This document shows positions 14,816 to 24,009 of a stretch of 64,000 bases of DNA, piece by piece. The position numbers and the translations under genes are program-made. The notes below the pieces were generated by a model. The model was given only the letters and a program-made list of their open reading frames with translations, did no database searches and was not told where the DNA came from. Location: NCBI GenBank assembly GCA_037147415.1, contig JBAWVF010000003.1:4466-68465 (forward strand), in the 5' to 3' direction. Position 1 is the first letter of the stretch. The number at the start of each line of letters is the position of its first letter. The DNA comes from BOG-933 sp037147415 (lineage in GTDB: Bacteria > Pseudomonadota > Alphaproteobacteria > Azospirillales > Azospirillaceae).

Positions 14816-17239
14816 ATGAAAATCTCGACACGGATCGGACTGGCTGCCGGGGTACCGGTTTTGAACGCGGTAGCGCTGGTGATTTGCGCCTGTGTCGGGA
14901 TCAGCGTGCTTGATTCCAGCGCGCAAAGGGCGCTTCAGGCCGATCGCGCCGCGCTGTCGGCACAAACGGCGTTTTTGGCCGAGTCCGAATTCAGGGACGG
15001 CGGTGACACCAAAACCGCCGACCGGGTTGATGTCGCCTTGCGCGAGGCGATCGATGGCCTTGCCGCCATTGACTCGGCTGCGACGATCCGCCAGGGATTG
15101 GAGAGCCACCGGGCCGCGTTTGCCGAATATCGCCGGATCGAAAAGGAGCGGGTTGAATTCGCCGGCCGGGCCGACCGGGCCACCAGTGATCTCGTCACCA
15201 GTATTCGATTAGCCAGCCGTCAGCAATTCGAGCGCCGAGCCAGTCTTCAGCGCCAGCTTGCCGACACGGACGCGGCCATGCGGACCAATCTCGCCGCCAG
15301 TCAGGCCGGTGAAGCCTTGACCAAGGCCATGCTCAACGCGCGACTGGCGCAGACCGCCTATGGTTTTACCCGAGAAGCTCGCCAGGGAAGCACCGCCCGC
15401 GCCTACACCACCCTGATGATCCGACATGGCACCAAGCTGGCCGGCATGGCCGGGACCGCCGGGGCCGATCCTGAGCTGCCGCCATTGATTTCGGAATATG
15501 AACAGGCGTTGCTTGGGTTGATACAGGTTCTTGATGATCACGGTCAGGACGGGGACAAGGTCGCCGCGCGCACCGAGGCCACGGCCAAGGTCGAGGATGC
15601 CTTTAACAAGCTGTCGGTGCGGGCGTTCAATGTCGCCAATGCCGCCGCCGCCGGTTACAGGCAAGCGGTCGATGCCGCCAATCAGGCGCGGGAAACGCTC
15701 TTTGAAGCGACCAAGGCCGAGGATGCCATGGCCGAGATCGTACGCCGGTTGGAAACGGTGCAGATTATCGAGGCTTATTACGTCGCGTCGCGCGGCCAAC
15801 GCGGCTCTCCCGATGAAGCGCAGGCCGCAATCAAATCAACCGAGCCTCCGTTGGCTTTGCTTGACGGACTGTCCGAACGGGTCCGTAATCCCGAAATCGT
15901 GACCAGCATGCGCGGGGCGTTGAAGCGCTTTTCCGAGACCTTTCCACTGATCGTCGAGTCGACCAAACGACAGGCCGAGATCGCTCAAGCCACCCGCCGG
16001 GAAAGTGTCGAATTACTGGCGCGTACGGCCGAGTTGCGTCGTGTTATCGACGAGGCCCGCACCGGTACGCGCGATCTGACCGACATGATTTTGGTTTGGG
16101 GCGGGTCGCTTGGCCTGATTCTGACCGGTTTGCTCGGCTTCTTCCAGGCGCGCTCGATCGTCGGCGCGTTGCGCCGGATTACCGGCGTGACCGTCAGGCT
16201 GTCCCACGGCGATCTCACGGTCAGCACGGTCGACCGTGCCCGCACCGATGAAATCGGCGAGATGGCCGAAGCGGTCGAGGTGTTCAAGCAGTCGATGATT
16301 CGCACGCGCGAGCTTGAGGCCGCGGCGCGGGCCGCCGAAGATCATGCCGATGCACAGCGCCGTCAGGCTATGGCGGAAGTAGCCCGTGATTTCGACTCGG
16401 CCTTCGGAAAGGTCCTGGGCAGTGTCGGCGCCGCCAGCCAGCAAATCCGCGACGGCTCCGCCCGCCTGCGTGCGACCGCGGACAATATGCGTAATCGGGC
16501 CGCAACCTCATGCGAACAGGCCAACGCCGCCGCCGATGTGGTCGGTGTGGTTAATGATGCATCTCAACAATTGTCACGGTCGATCGGCGAGATCGGCCAT
16601 CGGGTCGCCGCTTCCGGCACCGCCGTGCAATGTGCTGCCGACCGGGCCCGGGCCAGCGAAGGCGCGGTGCGGGCCTTGACCGAAAGTTCTCAGCGGATCG
16701 GTGAAATCGTTAAATTAATTCACGATATTGCCAGCCAGACCAATTTGCTTGCGCTGAATGCCACGATCGAAGCGGCTCGGGCCGGCGAGGCGGGCAAGGG
16801 GTTTGCCGTGGTTGCGGGCGAGGTCAAAAACCTGGCCAACCAGACCGCCAAAGCCACCGAAGATATCGGCAAACAAATCGTGGCGATCCAAAGCGCCACC
16901 GGCGATGTCGTCGGGGCAATTACCTCGATCCGCACCACCATCGGTGAAATCGAAGCGCTGTCATCCGAAGTATCGAGTGCGGTTTCCGGTCAGCTCGACC
17001 ACACCAGGCGCATCACCGAGGCGGTTTTTGACGCGTCGGCCAAGTCACGACAAGTTGCTGAAAGCGTCGGTGTCATGGCGGAGGCTTCGGCGGACACCGG
17101 TAAGTCGGCGGTCATTCGGCAACCCGTCTTGCGTCCGAGTTCAAGACCCTTCAGGGTGATGCCGATCGCTTTGTCGCGTCGATGCGGGGGTAGGAGACGG
17201 CTTAAGAACGCAGCACTTTTCCAGCCCGTTGTTGAATAA
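14816..17239 (+). CDS. Methyl-accepting chemotaxis protein with a 3' frameshift
   Basis: A TM helix (residues 8-30) is followed by a long helical periplasmic sensor region (to about 420), TM2 (MILVWGGSLGLILTGLLGFF), a HAMP domain and the MCP signalling hairpin, with tip IASQTNLLALNATIEAARAG. After ADTGKSA the frame departs from the family. From 17110 the other frame reads ATRLASEFKTLQGDADRFVA and stops at 17193, the usual MCP ending. One base appears to be missing near 17109 (TCGGCGGTC where TCGGCCGGTC would keep frame). As written, the last 27 residues are replaced by an unrelated basic tail that overlaps the convergent gene by 38 bp. Confidence 0.85.
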   Translation: MKISTRIGLAAGVPVLNAVALVICACVGISVLDSSAQRALQADRAALSAQTAFLAESEFRDGGDTKTADRVDVALREAIDGLAAIDSAATIRQGLESHRAAFAEYRRIEKERVEFAGRADRATSDLVTSIRLASRQQFERRASLQRQLADTDAAMRTNLAASQAGEALTKAMLNARLAQTAYGFTREARQGSTARAYTTLMIRHGTKLAGMAGTAGADPELPPLISEYEQALLGLIQVLDDHGQDGDKVAARTEATAKVEDAFNKLSVRAFNVANAAAAGYRQAVDAANQARETLFEATKAEDAMAEIVRRLETVQIIEAYYVASRGQRGSPDEAQAAIKSTEPPLALLDGLSERVRNPEIVTSMRGALKRFSETFPLIVESTKRQAEIAQATRRESVELLARTAELRRVIDEARTGTRDLTDMILVWGGSLGLILTGLLGFFQARSIVGALRRITGVTVRLSHGDLTVSTVDRARTDEIGEMAEAVEVFKQSMIRTRELEAAARAAEDHADAQRRQAMAEVARDFDSAFGKVLGSVGAASQQIRDGSARLRATADNMRNRAATSCEQANAAADVVGVVNDASQQLSRSIGEIGHRVAASGTAVQCAADRARASEGAVRALTESSQRIGEIVKLIHDIASQTNLLALNATIEAARAGEAGKGFAVVAGEVKNLANQTAKATEDIGKQIVAIQSATGDVVGAITSIRTTIGEIEALSSEVSSAVSGQLDHTRRITEAVFDASAKSRQVAESVGVMAEASADTGKSAVIRQPVLRPSSRPFRVMPIALSRRCGGRRRLKNAALFQPVVE

Positions 17240-18671
17240 TCGGAAGCCGCAATAAAGCACGCAGCGCATGGCGGACAACTTTATATCCTGCCGACATCCA
17301 GCCTTGATAGGAGGTTAAGGCAAGCGCAGTGATGGGTAATACGGTTTCCAACTCGTAACGATCGGCAAGCCGATCTCGTAAACGCGGTTTCAAAGCGCCC
17401 TCGCCGACGAAGTTCAACGGGGAGAGCAACAGTTTGTCGAGCGCCAGCGGCCAAGTCCGATCGCCCGCCCGGTTGGTGATGTTAATTCGGTCCGGGCTGT
17501 GAGGCTGAATGACCGCCACATTCTCCCCATCATGCGGGTTGTGCCGCTCGGTAAGCCGGTTCAGCCGCTCGCGCCAGAAGGTCGCATATTGGTCGAGTCT
17601 GATAAAGGCATGATCGGGGAAAGAGATTGCTAACCTATCCAAAAGGATTGGAAGAAGAGAAATATGGATATTGTCATTATCATGCCCGTAAAAAAAGATC
17701 GGTAAGAAAGATTCGGAAAGCTGAATTGCCGTTTTCATATAATATGAGTAAAGGTACTCGTTAATTCCGGATAAGGAAGATGTCGACTTCAAGATATTAC
17801 CCGGGGAAACCGGGTGTATCGGCACTTCTAGATGAGTGGCTTTGCCGTCGTTAAGCTCAATCGGAAGAGAGTCAAAAATAAGACCGAAATTAGAAGTATA
17901 ATTAATATTATTACTGGCCATGATATCGCCGATGCCCGGAAAAGACTTGCCGGATGGCATGGCGGCGCCACAAATATTGAGGCCGAGCCGACGCAGAAAG
18001 TCAATAGAGGTTTTTAAATTCTTTTCATTAGTTGCCGGGTCGCGCTCGAATGTATAATGATAATGGCAGTGCGAGCCGATTTCTGCGCCGGCGTCATGGC
18101 TGCGGCGAATGCTGTCAAAATCCGAAGCAAAACAAGATGTGGTAAAATATATACTGCACCATGCCATATGGCGATCAAGTTTTTTAGCAATAAGTTTATA
18201 CGAGCCCTCGGCATTGTCGTCAACATCGACCCGATAATTCATAACACCGCGCTTGGCGTTCGGATACCACCATAGAAACCGAGCCTCACAGTCGTTAGAT
18301 AAAAGAAGTTCAAATAACGTCTTGGCACAGAAATGAAGTATTTCACTCTTGTTGCCATGATCGGCCCGAATAGTGAAATAATGGCCTGAATATTCTATTT
18401 GCCCCGCCCCTCGCTGGTAGTGATTAAGTGATGAAACAAGCCCGGCATCAAATGTGGCGACGGTTCCGTTAACCGCAAACTCTGTTCCCGGGCACAAAAA
18501 AAGCTTGCCTTGTCCGGGCGAAAAAGTAACGCAAATATCAGCACTGGAAAAATCATCTACTATAGCAAAGCCGATTTGGAGGATTACCGACCGGATGATA
18601 AATTTGTCTGAAATCATTGGGTCGATATAGACGCGTGTCACAGCAATGCCGGGGCGAAAATTTGTATCCAT
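17202..18671 (-). CDS. Polysaccharide deacetylase-like (NodB fold) protein, AT-rich
   Basis: Starting at MDTNFRPGIAVTRVYIDP (ATG complement of 18669-18671; an earlier ATG at 18701 adds ten residues), this is a 489-residue protein. NYRVDVDDNAEGS and IGSHCHYHYTFE resemble the Asp pair and HxH/HxxxH metal motifs of carbohydrate esterase family 4, and GAAMPSGKSFPG resembles its substrate loop. The flanks (1-110 and 360-489) match nothing I recognise. No signal peptide is evident. The gene is visibly richer in A+T, with AAT, TTA and ATA codons, than its neighbours, which suggests acquisition by transfer. It may modify a surface glycan. Confidence 0.7.
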   Translation of the reverse strand: MDTNFRPGIAVTRVYIDPMISDKFIIRSVILQIGFAIVDDFSSADICVTFSPGQGKLFLCPGTEFAVNGTVATFDAGLVSSLNHYQRGAGQIEYSGHYFTIRADHGNKSEILHFCAKTLFELLLSNDCEARFLWWYPNAKRGVMNYRVDVDDNAEGSYKLIAKKLDRHMAWCSIYFTTSCFASDFDSIRRSHDAGAEIGSHCHYHYTFERDPATNEKNLKTSIDFLRRLGLNICGAAMPSGKSFPGIGDIMASNNINYTSNFGLIFDSLPIELNDGKATHLEVPIHPVSPGNILKSTSSLSGINEYLYSYYMKTAIQLSESFLPIFFYGHDNDNIHISLLPILLDRLAISFPDHAFIRLDQYATFWRERLNRLTERHNPHDGENVAVIQPHSPDRINITNRAGDRTWPLALDKLLLSPLNFVGEGALKPRLRDRLADRYELETVLPITALALTSYQGWMSAGYKVVRHALRALLRLPIIQQRAGKVLRS

Positions 18672-18791
18672 GAAAAGCCCCGCCCCCATGCAACACCGCA
18701 CACAGTTAGCCGATTATACCGCAAGCTTCATGCGCTGGCGATATCAATCATTCAGGGAGGCATTCAGGGGGGCTTCAGGAGCGGCTAAAGT

Positions 18792-20645
18792 TTAACCTGA
18801 AGCGGGGATGATATGGTCGGCAGGAAGGCGGATCGTGGCGGTGGTCCCGGTCCCGGGTTCACTTTCAAGCGTCAACCGCCCGCCATGATAGGCGGTGAGC
18901 CGAGCTGCCAGCGGCAAACCCAGGCCGGCGCCTTCGAACCGGCGGCCGAGAGCATTATCGGCCTGGATGAAGGGGCGCATCACCTTTTCCATGTGCTCGG
19001 GATTGATCCCGATCCCGGTATCAATCACGGCCAGCGTCAGTCCCCCTTCCGGTTCGGGGCGCATCCGTAAAATCACCTTGCCGTCCCGTGGCGTGAATTT
19101 GATGGCGTTGGCCAGCAGATGAACGAGTGCGTGTAAAAGTGCTCTTTCGTCGGCCTCAAGCCAGGGCAGGTTGCCGGGGGCATCGAGCGATAAATGCAGG
19201 CCCCCGGCCGCAGCCCTGGTGCGTACCGCCGACAGTGCGGTCTCAAGCAGGCGTTCGACCGGGAATGGCTCGGGATGCAATTCGAGGTTGCCCGAGGTTA
19301 CCGTGGACATTTCCAGCAAATCATTGATCAAGTTTAATAAGGATTGACCGCCGGTCATGATGTGTTGACTGAATGCCTTGTAATGCGGGTTGTCTAACGG
19401 ACCGAGCCGTTCATTGGCCAAGACGTCGGAAAAACCGATAATTGCGTTCAGCGGGGTGCGCAATTCATGGCTCATCATGGACAGGAATTGGCTTTTGGCT
19501 CGGTTGCCGGCTTCAGCGCGCTCGTTGGCGACGACCAGATCGATTTCTCGTTGTTTGCGCTCGGTTATATCCTCTTTTACCGCAACAAAATGGGTAATGC
19601 TGCCATTTTCCCCCGTTACCGGAGAAATCGTTGCCATCTCCCAGAACAGACTGCCGTCTTTGCGGCGATTGTGCAATTCTCCGCGCCAAGTGACGCCGGA
19701 TTTGATCTGATCCCACAAGACGCCATATTCGTCCGCCGAGGTATAGCCGGATTTGAGTATGCGTGGTGTCTTGCCGATGACTTCATCGGGTCGGTAGCCC
19801 GTGACGGTGGTAAAGCCCGCATTAGCAAAAGTGATGCGGCCTTCCGTGTCGGTGATTATGATCGAAGCCGGGCTTTGCTCAACCACCTGCGATAACTGGC
19901 ATAATCGGCTGGCGTCGCGGGTTTGCCTGCGGGCGCCTATGGTGATGCCGGTCAGCCCCAACAGCCAGAGCCCGAGATGGACGAAAGTCTGCCCCGCCAT
20001 ATGTGCGCGGTTGGGCACGCGCAATGGGGCCAGGGCCACGTTTTCGCTGATCCCGCCGCCGATTTCGCCGACCTTATAACCGGGGCCGTCGTGGCACTGT
20101 GTGCAACTCGGCTCGGTCACCAGTGGCCGCATCAGCCGCATGTACTCGTTGCCGTTGATCACTTCGATGGAGCTGACTTCGCTACTTGTGCCGTGGACTA
20201 ATTCGGCCAGCGCCGCAGCTTCCCAGGCATCGGGACCGTTTTCAGGGCTTATGGGATTCAGGCTGGTAATGTGACCATGGATGTATTTGTGTGTTGTCGG
20301 TCCTTCCTCAACCATCCGGTTCATGTAAGCCGGGTTGATCAGGGTAAAACGGCGACCGTCGGTAGTGGTCAGGTCGCGCTGGGCATAAGCGGCAAGGTAG
20401 GGATTGGGTTGGACCCGATCACTGATCGGGGCATAAAGTCCACCGATCGCGCTGTTCCAATTTCGGTAGGCGACATCCTTTTCAAAAGAGACCCGGGCTG
20501 AAAGCTTGGCTGCATTTTCGAGTTCCTCTCGTTCCTCGCTAAAAGTCCAGGCGAGTGAGCCGGCAAGAGCGAGCGTCCAGCCCAGCGACAAAAGAAAATG
20601 GAAACTGAGCAAGTGCAGTAAAGGCGCCTTCTTATCTGGTCCCAT
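18792..20645 (-). CDS. Sensor histidine kinase with a periplasmic c-type heme (DUF3365) domain and PAS
   Basis: Starting at MGPDKKAPLL (strong GGGAGGA 8 bases upstream), this is a 617-residue kinase. TM1 (LLSFHFLLSLGWTLALAGSL) and TM2 (VHLGLWLLGLTGITIGA) enclose a DUF3365/Tll0287-like periplasmic domain with the covalent heme motif CTQCH. A PAS domain follows (QSPASIIITDTEGRITFANA), then HisKA with the phospho-acceptor in FLSMMSHELRTPLNAIIGFS, then HATPase_c (N box ANAIKF, DTGIGI, GAGLGLPLA). It probably senses redox state, oxygen or NO outside the membrane. No response regulator gene is adjacent. It is divergent from nothing; the kinase-phosphatase gene lies upstream on the same strand. Confidence 0.9.
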   Translation of the reverse strand: MGPDKKAPLLHLLSFHFLLSLGWTLALAGSLAWTFSEEREELENAAKLSARVSFEKDVAYRNWNSAIGGLYAPISDRVQPNPYLAAYAQRDLTTTDGRRFTLINPAYMNRMVEEGPTTHKYIHGHITSLNPISPENGPDAWEAAALAELVHGTSSEVSSIEVINGNEYMRLMRPLVTEPSCTQCHDGPGYKVGEIGGGISENVALAPLRVPNRAHMAGQTFVHLGLWLLGLTGITIGARRQTRDASRLCQLSQVVEQSPASIIITDTEGRITFANAGFTTVTGYRPDEVIGKTPRILKSGYTSADEYGVLWDQIKSGVTWRGELHNRRKDGSLFWEMATISPVTGENGSITHFVAVKEDITERKQREIDLVVANERAEAGNRAKSQFLSMMSHELRTPLNAIIGFSDVLANERLGPLDNPHYKAFSQHIMTGGQSLLNLINDLLEMSTVTSGNLELHPEPFPVERLLETALSAVRTRAAAGGLHLSLDAPGNLPWLEADERALLHALVHLLANAIKFTPRDGKVILRMRPEPEGGLTLAVIDTGIGINPEHMEKVMRPFIQADNALGRRFEGAGLGLPLAARLTAYHGGRLTLESEPGTGTTATIRLPADHIIPASG

Positions 20646-20805
20646 CCGGATATCCTCCCGACCCTTTACTGAACCGATAAGGAAACAGGTTGATACCAAT
20701 CTAAATGCTGAATCTCATCCAGTCTTCATTCTGCACGAAGTTTTAGCAATCGTCCATAAAGATTTCAATGAATTGGATACCTCTTATTTATGTCGAATTC
20801 AGGGG

Positions 20806-22500
20806 TCATAAGGTCAAAGCCAAGATTAGCGCAATCGATAATATAAAAGAAATTACTTGCCAGAAACGGACGGGGTTGCGGCGATAGAGCGGCAAACGTC
20901 GATACCTGCTCGACAGTTCGGCGGTCGGGCCGTGTTCCAGTTGCAGGGCGAATTCCAAGACATCGCCGAAGCGTTCGCCGGGCTCGACCGCGATGACGCG
21001 GGCGATCAGGGCATCCAACCAGGCCGGCAGGTCGCGGCGGCGTGTGATCAGCGGGACCGGGTGGCCGAAATGAGGGTGAGAAAACGGCTCGATTTCACCA
21101 TAGGGATAGGCACCGGTAAAAAACCGGTAGAGGGTGACGCCCAGCGCAAACTGATCGGACATCTCGTCGGCGGCTTTGCCGGCGAATAGCTCTGGCGCCA
21201 TGTAGCCGGGGGTGCCGGGGCTTTCGGTTTCAGGTTTGCCTTCGAGGCGGGGGAGCCGCGCCACGCCCAGATCAATCAGCCGCAACCCGCCATCCTTGGT
21301 CAGCATGATGTTGTCGGGCTTAATATCACGGTGGATAATGCCGGCCCGATGCAGGGTTGCGACCGCCTTGGCCAGTCGAACCGCAATGCCGACCCCTTCG
21401 GCTGCGGTCGGCTGCGGGGCGCGGTTTAGCCGTTGCTCCAGCGTTTCTCCGTCATAATAGGGCATCACCGAGTACAGCCGACTCTGGCGGCCGGGCGGCA
21501 GCTCGATGCCCTCGCCAAGCCAGGGGCTGCGCACCCGGGCCGCGACCCAGGCCTCGCGCAGAAAGCCGCGGCGGCAGGCGTCGGTCTCGATCGCGTCGGG
21601 CCGGGGAAATTTCAGGACGACGGTGCGGTTGGCAACGGTATCGGTGGCTTTGAACAAACGGCTGTAGCGACCGTCGGACAGCGCGGTGTCCAGCCGGAAG
21701 CCGTCGACCGTGTCGCCTTCCCGGGGCGGCTCTTCGGTCGGTAACTCGGCTAGAGCGAGCGCTAATTCGGTGTGATCGGCCATCGGGACCGCCAGTACGT
21801 CGATCACCAGCGCGCTGATATTGTCCTCGCTGCCGGCGGCGGCCGCAGCGGTAACGATCGCCCGCGCGACCGCTTCCGGTGCCGAGCCGTCGCGCAGAAA
21901 TTTGTGCAGGTGACGGTCGCTGAGCGTGCCGTGGACGCCATCGGAGCAGATCAGAAAACGATCATGCGGCCGGATCGGCTGGACGACGTGGTCAAGCCGC
22001 ACCGCCGCTTCGATTCCGACCGCCCGGTACAGCACATGGGACAAGTCCCGATGGTTCAGCGTGTGATCCCGAGTCAGGCAGGTTAGCTGATTATTGCTTA
22101 AAAAATAGGCGCGGCTGTCACCAACGTGCAAAATATGGGCAGTTCGGCCACGCAGGATCACGGCTGTAAATGTAGTTGCACAATATTCAAGCTCAGGATC
22201 ATTGTGCCCTTGGGCATGAAGCCAACGATTGACGCCTTCGATGGCTCTTGCCGCCGATTGAGGCACGCCGAGGGTCGCTGAAAGCGCATAATAGCTGCCG
22301 ATAAACTCACGAACGGCTAATTCTGCGGCTTCTCGGCCGCCTTTGCCTCCGGAAACGCCATCTGCGACCACGGCAACGATGCCATGGCTGCTTCTGCGAC
22401 CCGGTTCGGGCACATAAAGGCCGAGATAGTCCTCGTTGCGGGCGCGTTTGCCGGTTTCAGTGATCTGGCCGGCGGCGATTTCAAGCTGGGTGGGTGGCAA
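20806..22500 (-). CDS. Bifunctional PP2C phosphatase / serine-threonine protein kinase
   Basis: This 564-residue fusion has an N-terminal PP2C phosphatase (1-240) with acidic metal sites in RNEDYLG, VADGVSGGKGG, SDGVHGTL and GSEDNIS. A Hanks-type kinase follows (260-525) with catalytic HRDIKPDN, the DLG metal motif (LIDLGVARL) and an APE-like MAPELF. A C-terminal membrane helix (VISFILSIALILALTL) ends it. Homologues sit in nitrate assimilation loci, for example in Pseudomonas next to nirB and a nitrate transporter. Here it is divergent from narK across 275 bp. The start is TTG with a weak ribosome site. Its target is unknown; the transporter or a nitrogen regulator is an inference. Confidence 0.92.
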   Translation of the reverse strand: MPPTQLEIAAGQITETGKRARNEDYLGLYVPEPGRRSSHGIVAVVADGVSGGKGGREAAELAVREFIGSYYALSATLGVPQSAARAIEGVNRWLHAQGHNDPELEYCATTFTAVILRGRTAHILHVGDSRAYFLSNNQLTCLTRDHTLNHRDLSHVLYRAVGIEAAVRLDHVVQPIRPHDRFLICSDGVHGTLSDRHLHKFLRDGSAPEAVARAIVTAAAAAGSEDNISALVIDVLAVPMADHTELALALAELPTEEPPREGDTVDGFRLDTALSDGRYSRLFKATDTVANRTVVLKFPRPDAIETDACRRGFLREAWVAARVRSPWLGEGIELPPGRQSRLYSVMPYYDGETLEQRLNRAPQPTAAEGVGIAVRLAKAVATLHRAGIIHRDIKPDNIMLTKDGGLRLIDLGVARLPRLEGKPETESPGTPGYMAPELFAGKAADEMSDQFALGVTLYRFFTGAYPYGEIEPFSHPHFGHPVPLITRRRDLPAWLDALIARVIAVEPGERFGDVLEFALQLEHGPTAELSSRYRRLPLYRRNPVRFWQVISFILSIALILALTL

Positions 22501-22550
22501 GGGATTTCCGGGGTTGGCGTTGTTTTGATGCGATGCGGTATAATTAGCGT

Positions 22551-22565
22551 GCCTTGCAACAAGGC
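22551..22565. repeat. Short inverted repeat in the divergent nitrate promoter region
   Basis: GCCTTGCAACAAGGC is a perfect 6+3+6 inverted repeat about 90 bp upstream of the sigma-54 promoter, a distance typical of activator sites. Its sequence does not match the NtrC consensus, so the protein that would bind it is unknown. Confidence 0.4.
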
Positions 22566-22640
22566 AAGGCTCGGTCGGTCCGCTCGCCGAGTGTGGTGTG
22601 AAAACCTTTGATTCGCAAGGGGTAAGAGGCGGTGACCAGA

Positions 22641-22656
22641 TGGCACGGTACTTGCA
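22641..22656 (+). promoter_or_regulatory. Sigma-54 (RpoN) promoter of the nitrate assimilation operon
   Basis: TGGCACGGTACTTGCA matches the -24/-12 consensus TGGCACG-N4-TTGCA exactly. GG at 22642-22643 and GC at 22654-22655 have the required 10-bp spacing. Transcription would start near 22667, giving a leader of about 109 nt before narK. An enhancer-binding protein such as NtrC is expected. Confidence 0.88.
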
Positions 22657-22775
22657 TTAATATTTAATAAGGTTATCTGAGTCGTTCGAGGCGTATCCGT
22701 TTTGGTTTGCGACAGCGAGCGGAGCCGCCGCATGTTATGTCAAGAGTCATTCACCATCGAAGTATTGGAGGTCAT

Positions 22776-23984
22776 ATGAACAAGGGTTTTCTTAAAGCCG
22801 GGCATCTGCCGACGCTGTTTGCCGCCTTTCTGTATTTCGACCTCAGCTTCATGGTTTGGGTGGTGTTGGGGCCGCTCGGAGTGCAAATTGCGCGTGATTT
22901 AGGGCTTAGCCCGGCGGAAAAGGGCTTGATGGTGGCGACCCCGGTCTTAGCGGGTGCTTTGTTGCGCATGGTCAACGGATTCCTGGTTGATCACCTGAAA
23001 CCCAAGACGACCGGGACGATTTGTCAGTTATTGGTCATTGGCGGCCTGTCCTTTGCCTGGTACTTCGGAGTTCATAACTTTCATCAGGTGTTGGCGCTCG
23101 GTGTTGTTCTCGGCGTGGCCGGGGCATCATTTGCGGTCGCCTTGCCGCTGGCTTCACGCTGGTATCCGCCCGAGCATCAGGGCACCGCGCTCGGCATTGC
23201 CGGGGCCGGCAATTCGGGGACCGTGTTGGCCGCTTTGTTCGCCCCCGGTTTGGCCGTGGCTTTCGGCTGGAATAACGTGTTCGGGCTGGCGGTGATTCCG
23301 CTGGTTGTCACGCTCGGGCTGTATCTGGTTTTGGCTAAGAACAGCCCTGATTGCCCTCCGCCCAAGACCATGATCGAATATTTGAAAGTATTCAAGATCA
23401 CCGATGCCTGGTGGTTCATGTTCTTCTATAGCGTAACGTTTGGCGGCTTCGTCGGTTTGGCCTCGTCGCTGACCATCTATTTCGCCGATCAATATGGCTT
23501 GAGCCCGGTAGTTGCCGGTTACTTTACCGCGGCTTGCGTTTTTGCCGGTTCGCTGGTGCGGCCGATGGGCGGAGCGCTGGCAGATCGGATCGGCGGCATT
23601 CGGACGCTCAGCATCGTTTACACCGTTGCGGCCACAGCATTGATTGTAGTCAGCGTCGGCTTGGCGCAATCCTGGATGGCACTTTCCGGCTTCGTGGTGG
23701 CAATGCTGGCGCTGGGGGCCGGCAATGGCGCGATCTTCCAGTTGGTGCCGCAGCGTTTCCGCAAGGAAATCGGTGTGATGACCGGGCTGGTCGGCATGAC
23801 CGGCGGCGTCGGCGGCTTTTATCTGGCCTCCAGCCTGGGCTTTTCCAAGCAGCTGACCGGCAGCTATCAGATCGGGTTCCTGATCTTCGCCGGACTTGCG
23901 GTGCTGGCTTTGGTCGGCTTGACCGGGGTAAAACGTCGCTGGCGCACGACTTGGGGTGCGGCGCTCCAGGGCGTGCGGATCTAA
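22776..23984 (+). CDS. NarK/NasA-type nitrate/nitrite MFS transporter
   Basis: Starting at MNKGFLKAGHLPTLFAAFLY (TTGGAGGTCAT before ATG), this 402-residue membrane protein has about 12 TM helices and the nitrate porter signatures: FDLSFMVWVVLGPLG in TM1 and GLTGMTGGVGGF-like glycine motifs (VGMTGGVGGFYLASSLGF) in the second half. It imports nitrate for the reductases encoded behind it; single-domain NarK-type carriers are nitrate/proton symporters or nitrate-nitrite exchangers. It is the first gene of the sigma-54-controlled operon, 25 bp before nirB. The open frame upstream of 22776 is leader. Confidence 0.92.
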   Translation: MNKGFLKAGHLPTLFAAFLYFDLSFMVWVVLGPLGVQIARDLGLSPAEKGLMVATPVLAGALLRMVNGFLVDHLKPKTTGTICQLLVIGGLSFAWYFGVHNFHQVLALGVVLGVAGASFAVALPLASRWYPPEHQGTALGIAGAGNSGTVLAALFAPGLAVAFGWNNVFGLAVIPLVVTLGLYLVLAKNSPDCPPPKTMIEYLKVFKITDAWWFMFFYSVTFGGFVGLASSLTIYFADQYGLSPVVAGYFTAACVFAGSLVRPMGGALADRIGGIRTLSIVYTVAATALIVVSVGLAQSWMALSGFVVAMLALGAGNGAIFQLVPQRFRKEIGVMTGLVGMTGGVGGFYLASSLGFSKQLTGSYQIGFLIFAGLAVLALVGLTGVKRRWRTTWGAALQGVRI

Positions 23985-24009
23985 GCTTCAACTTCTTTCG
24001 ATAGTGCGG

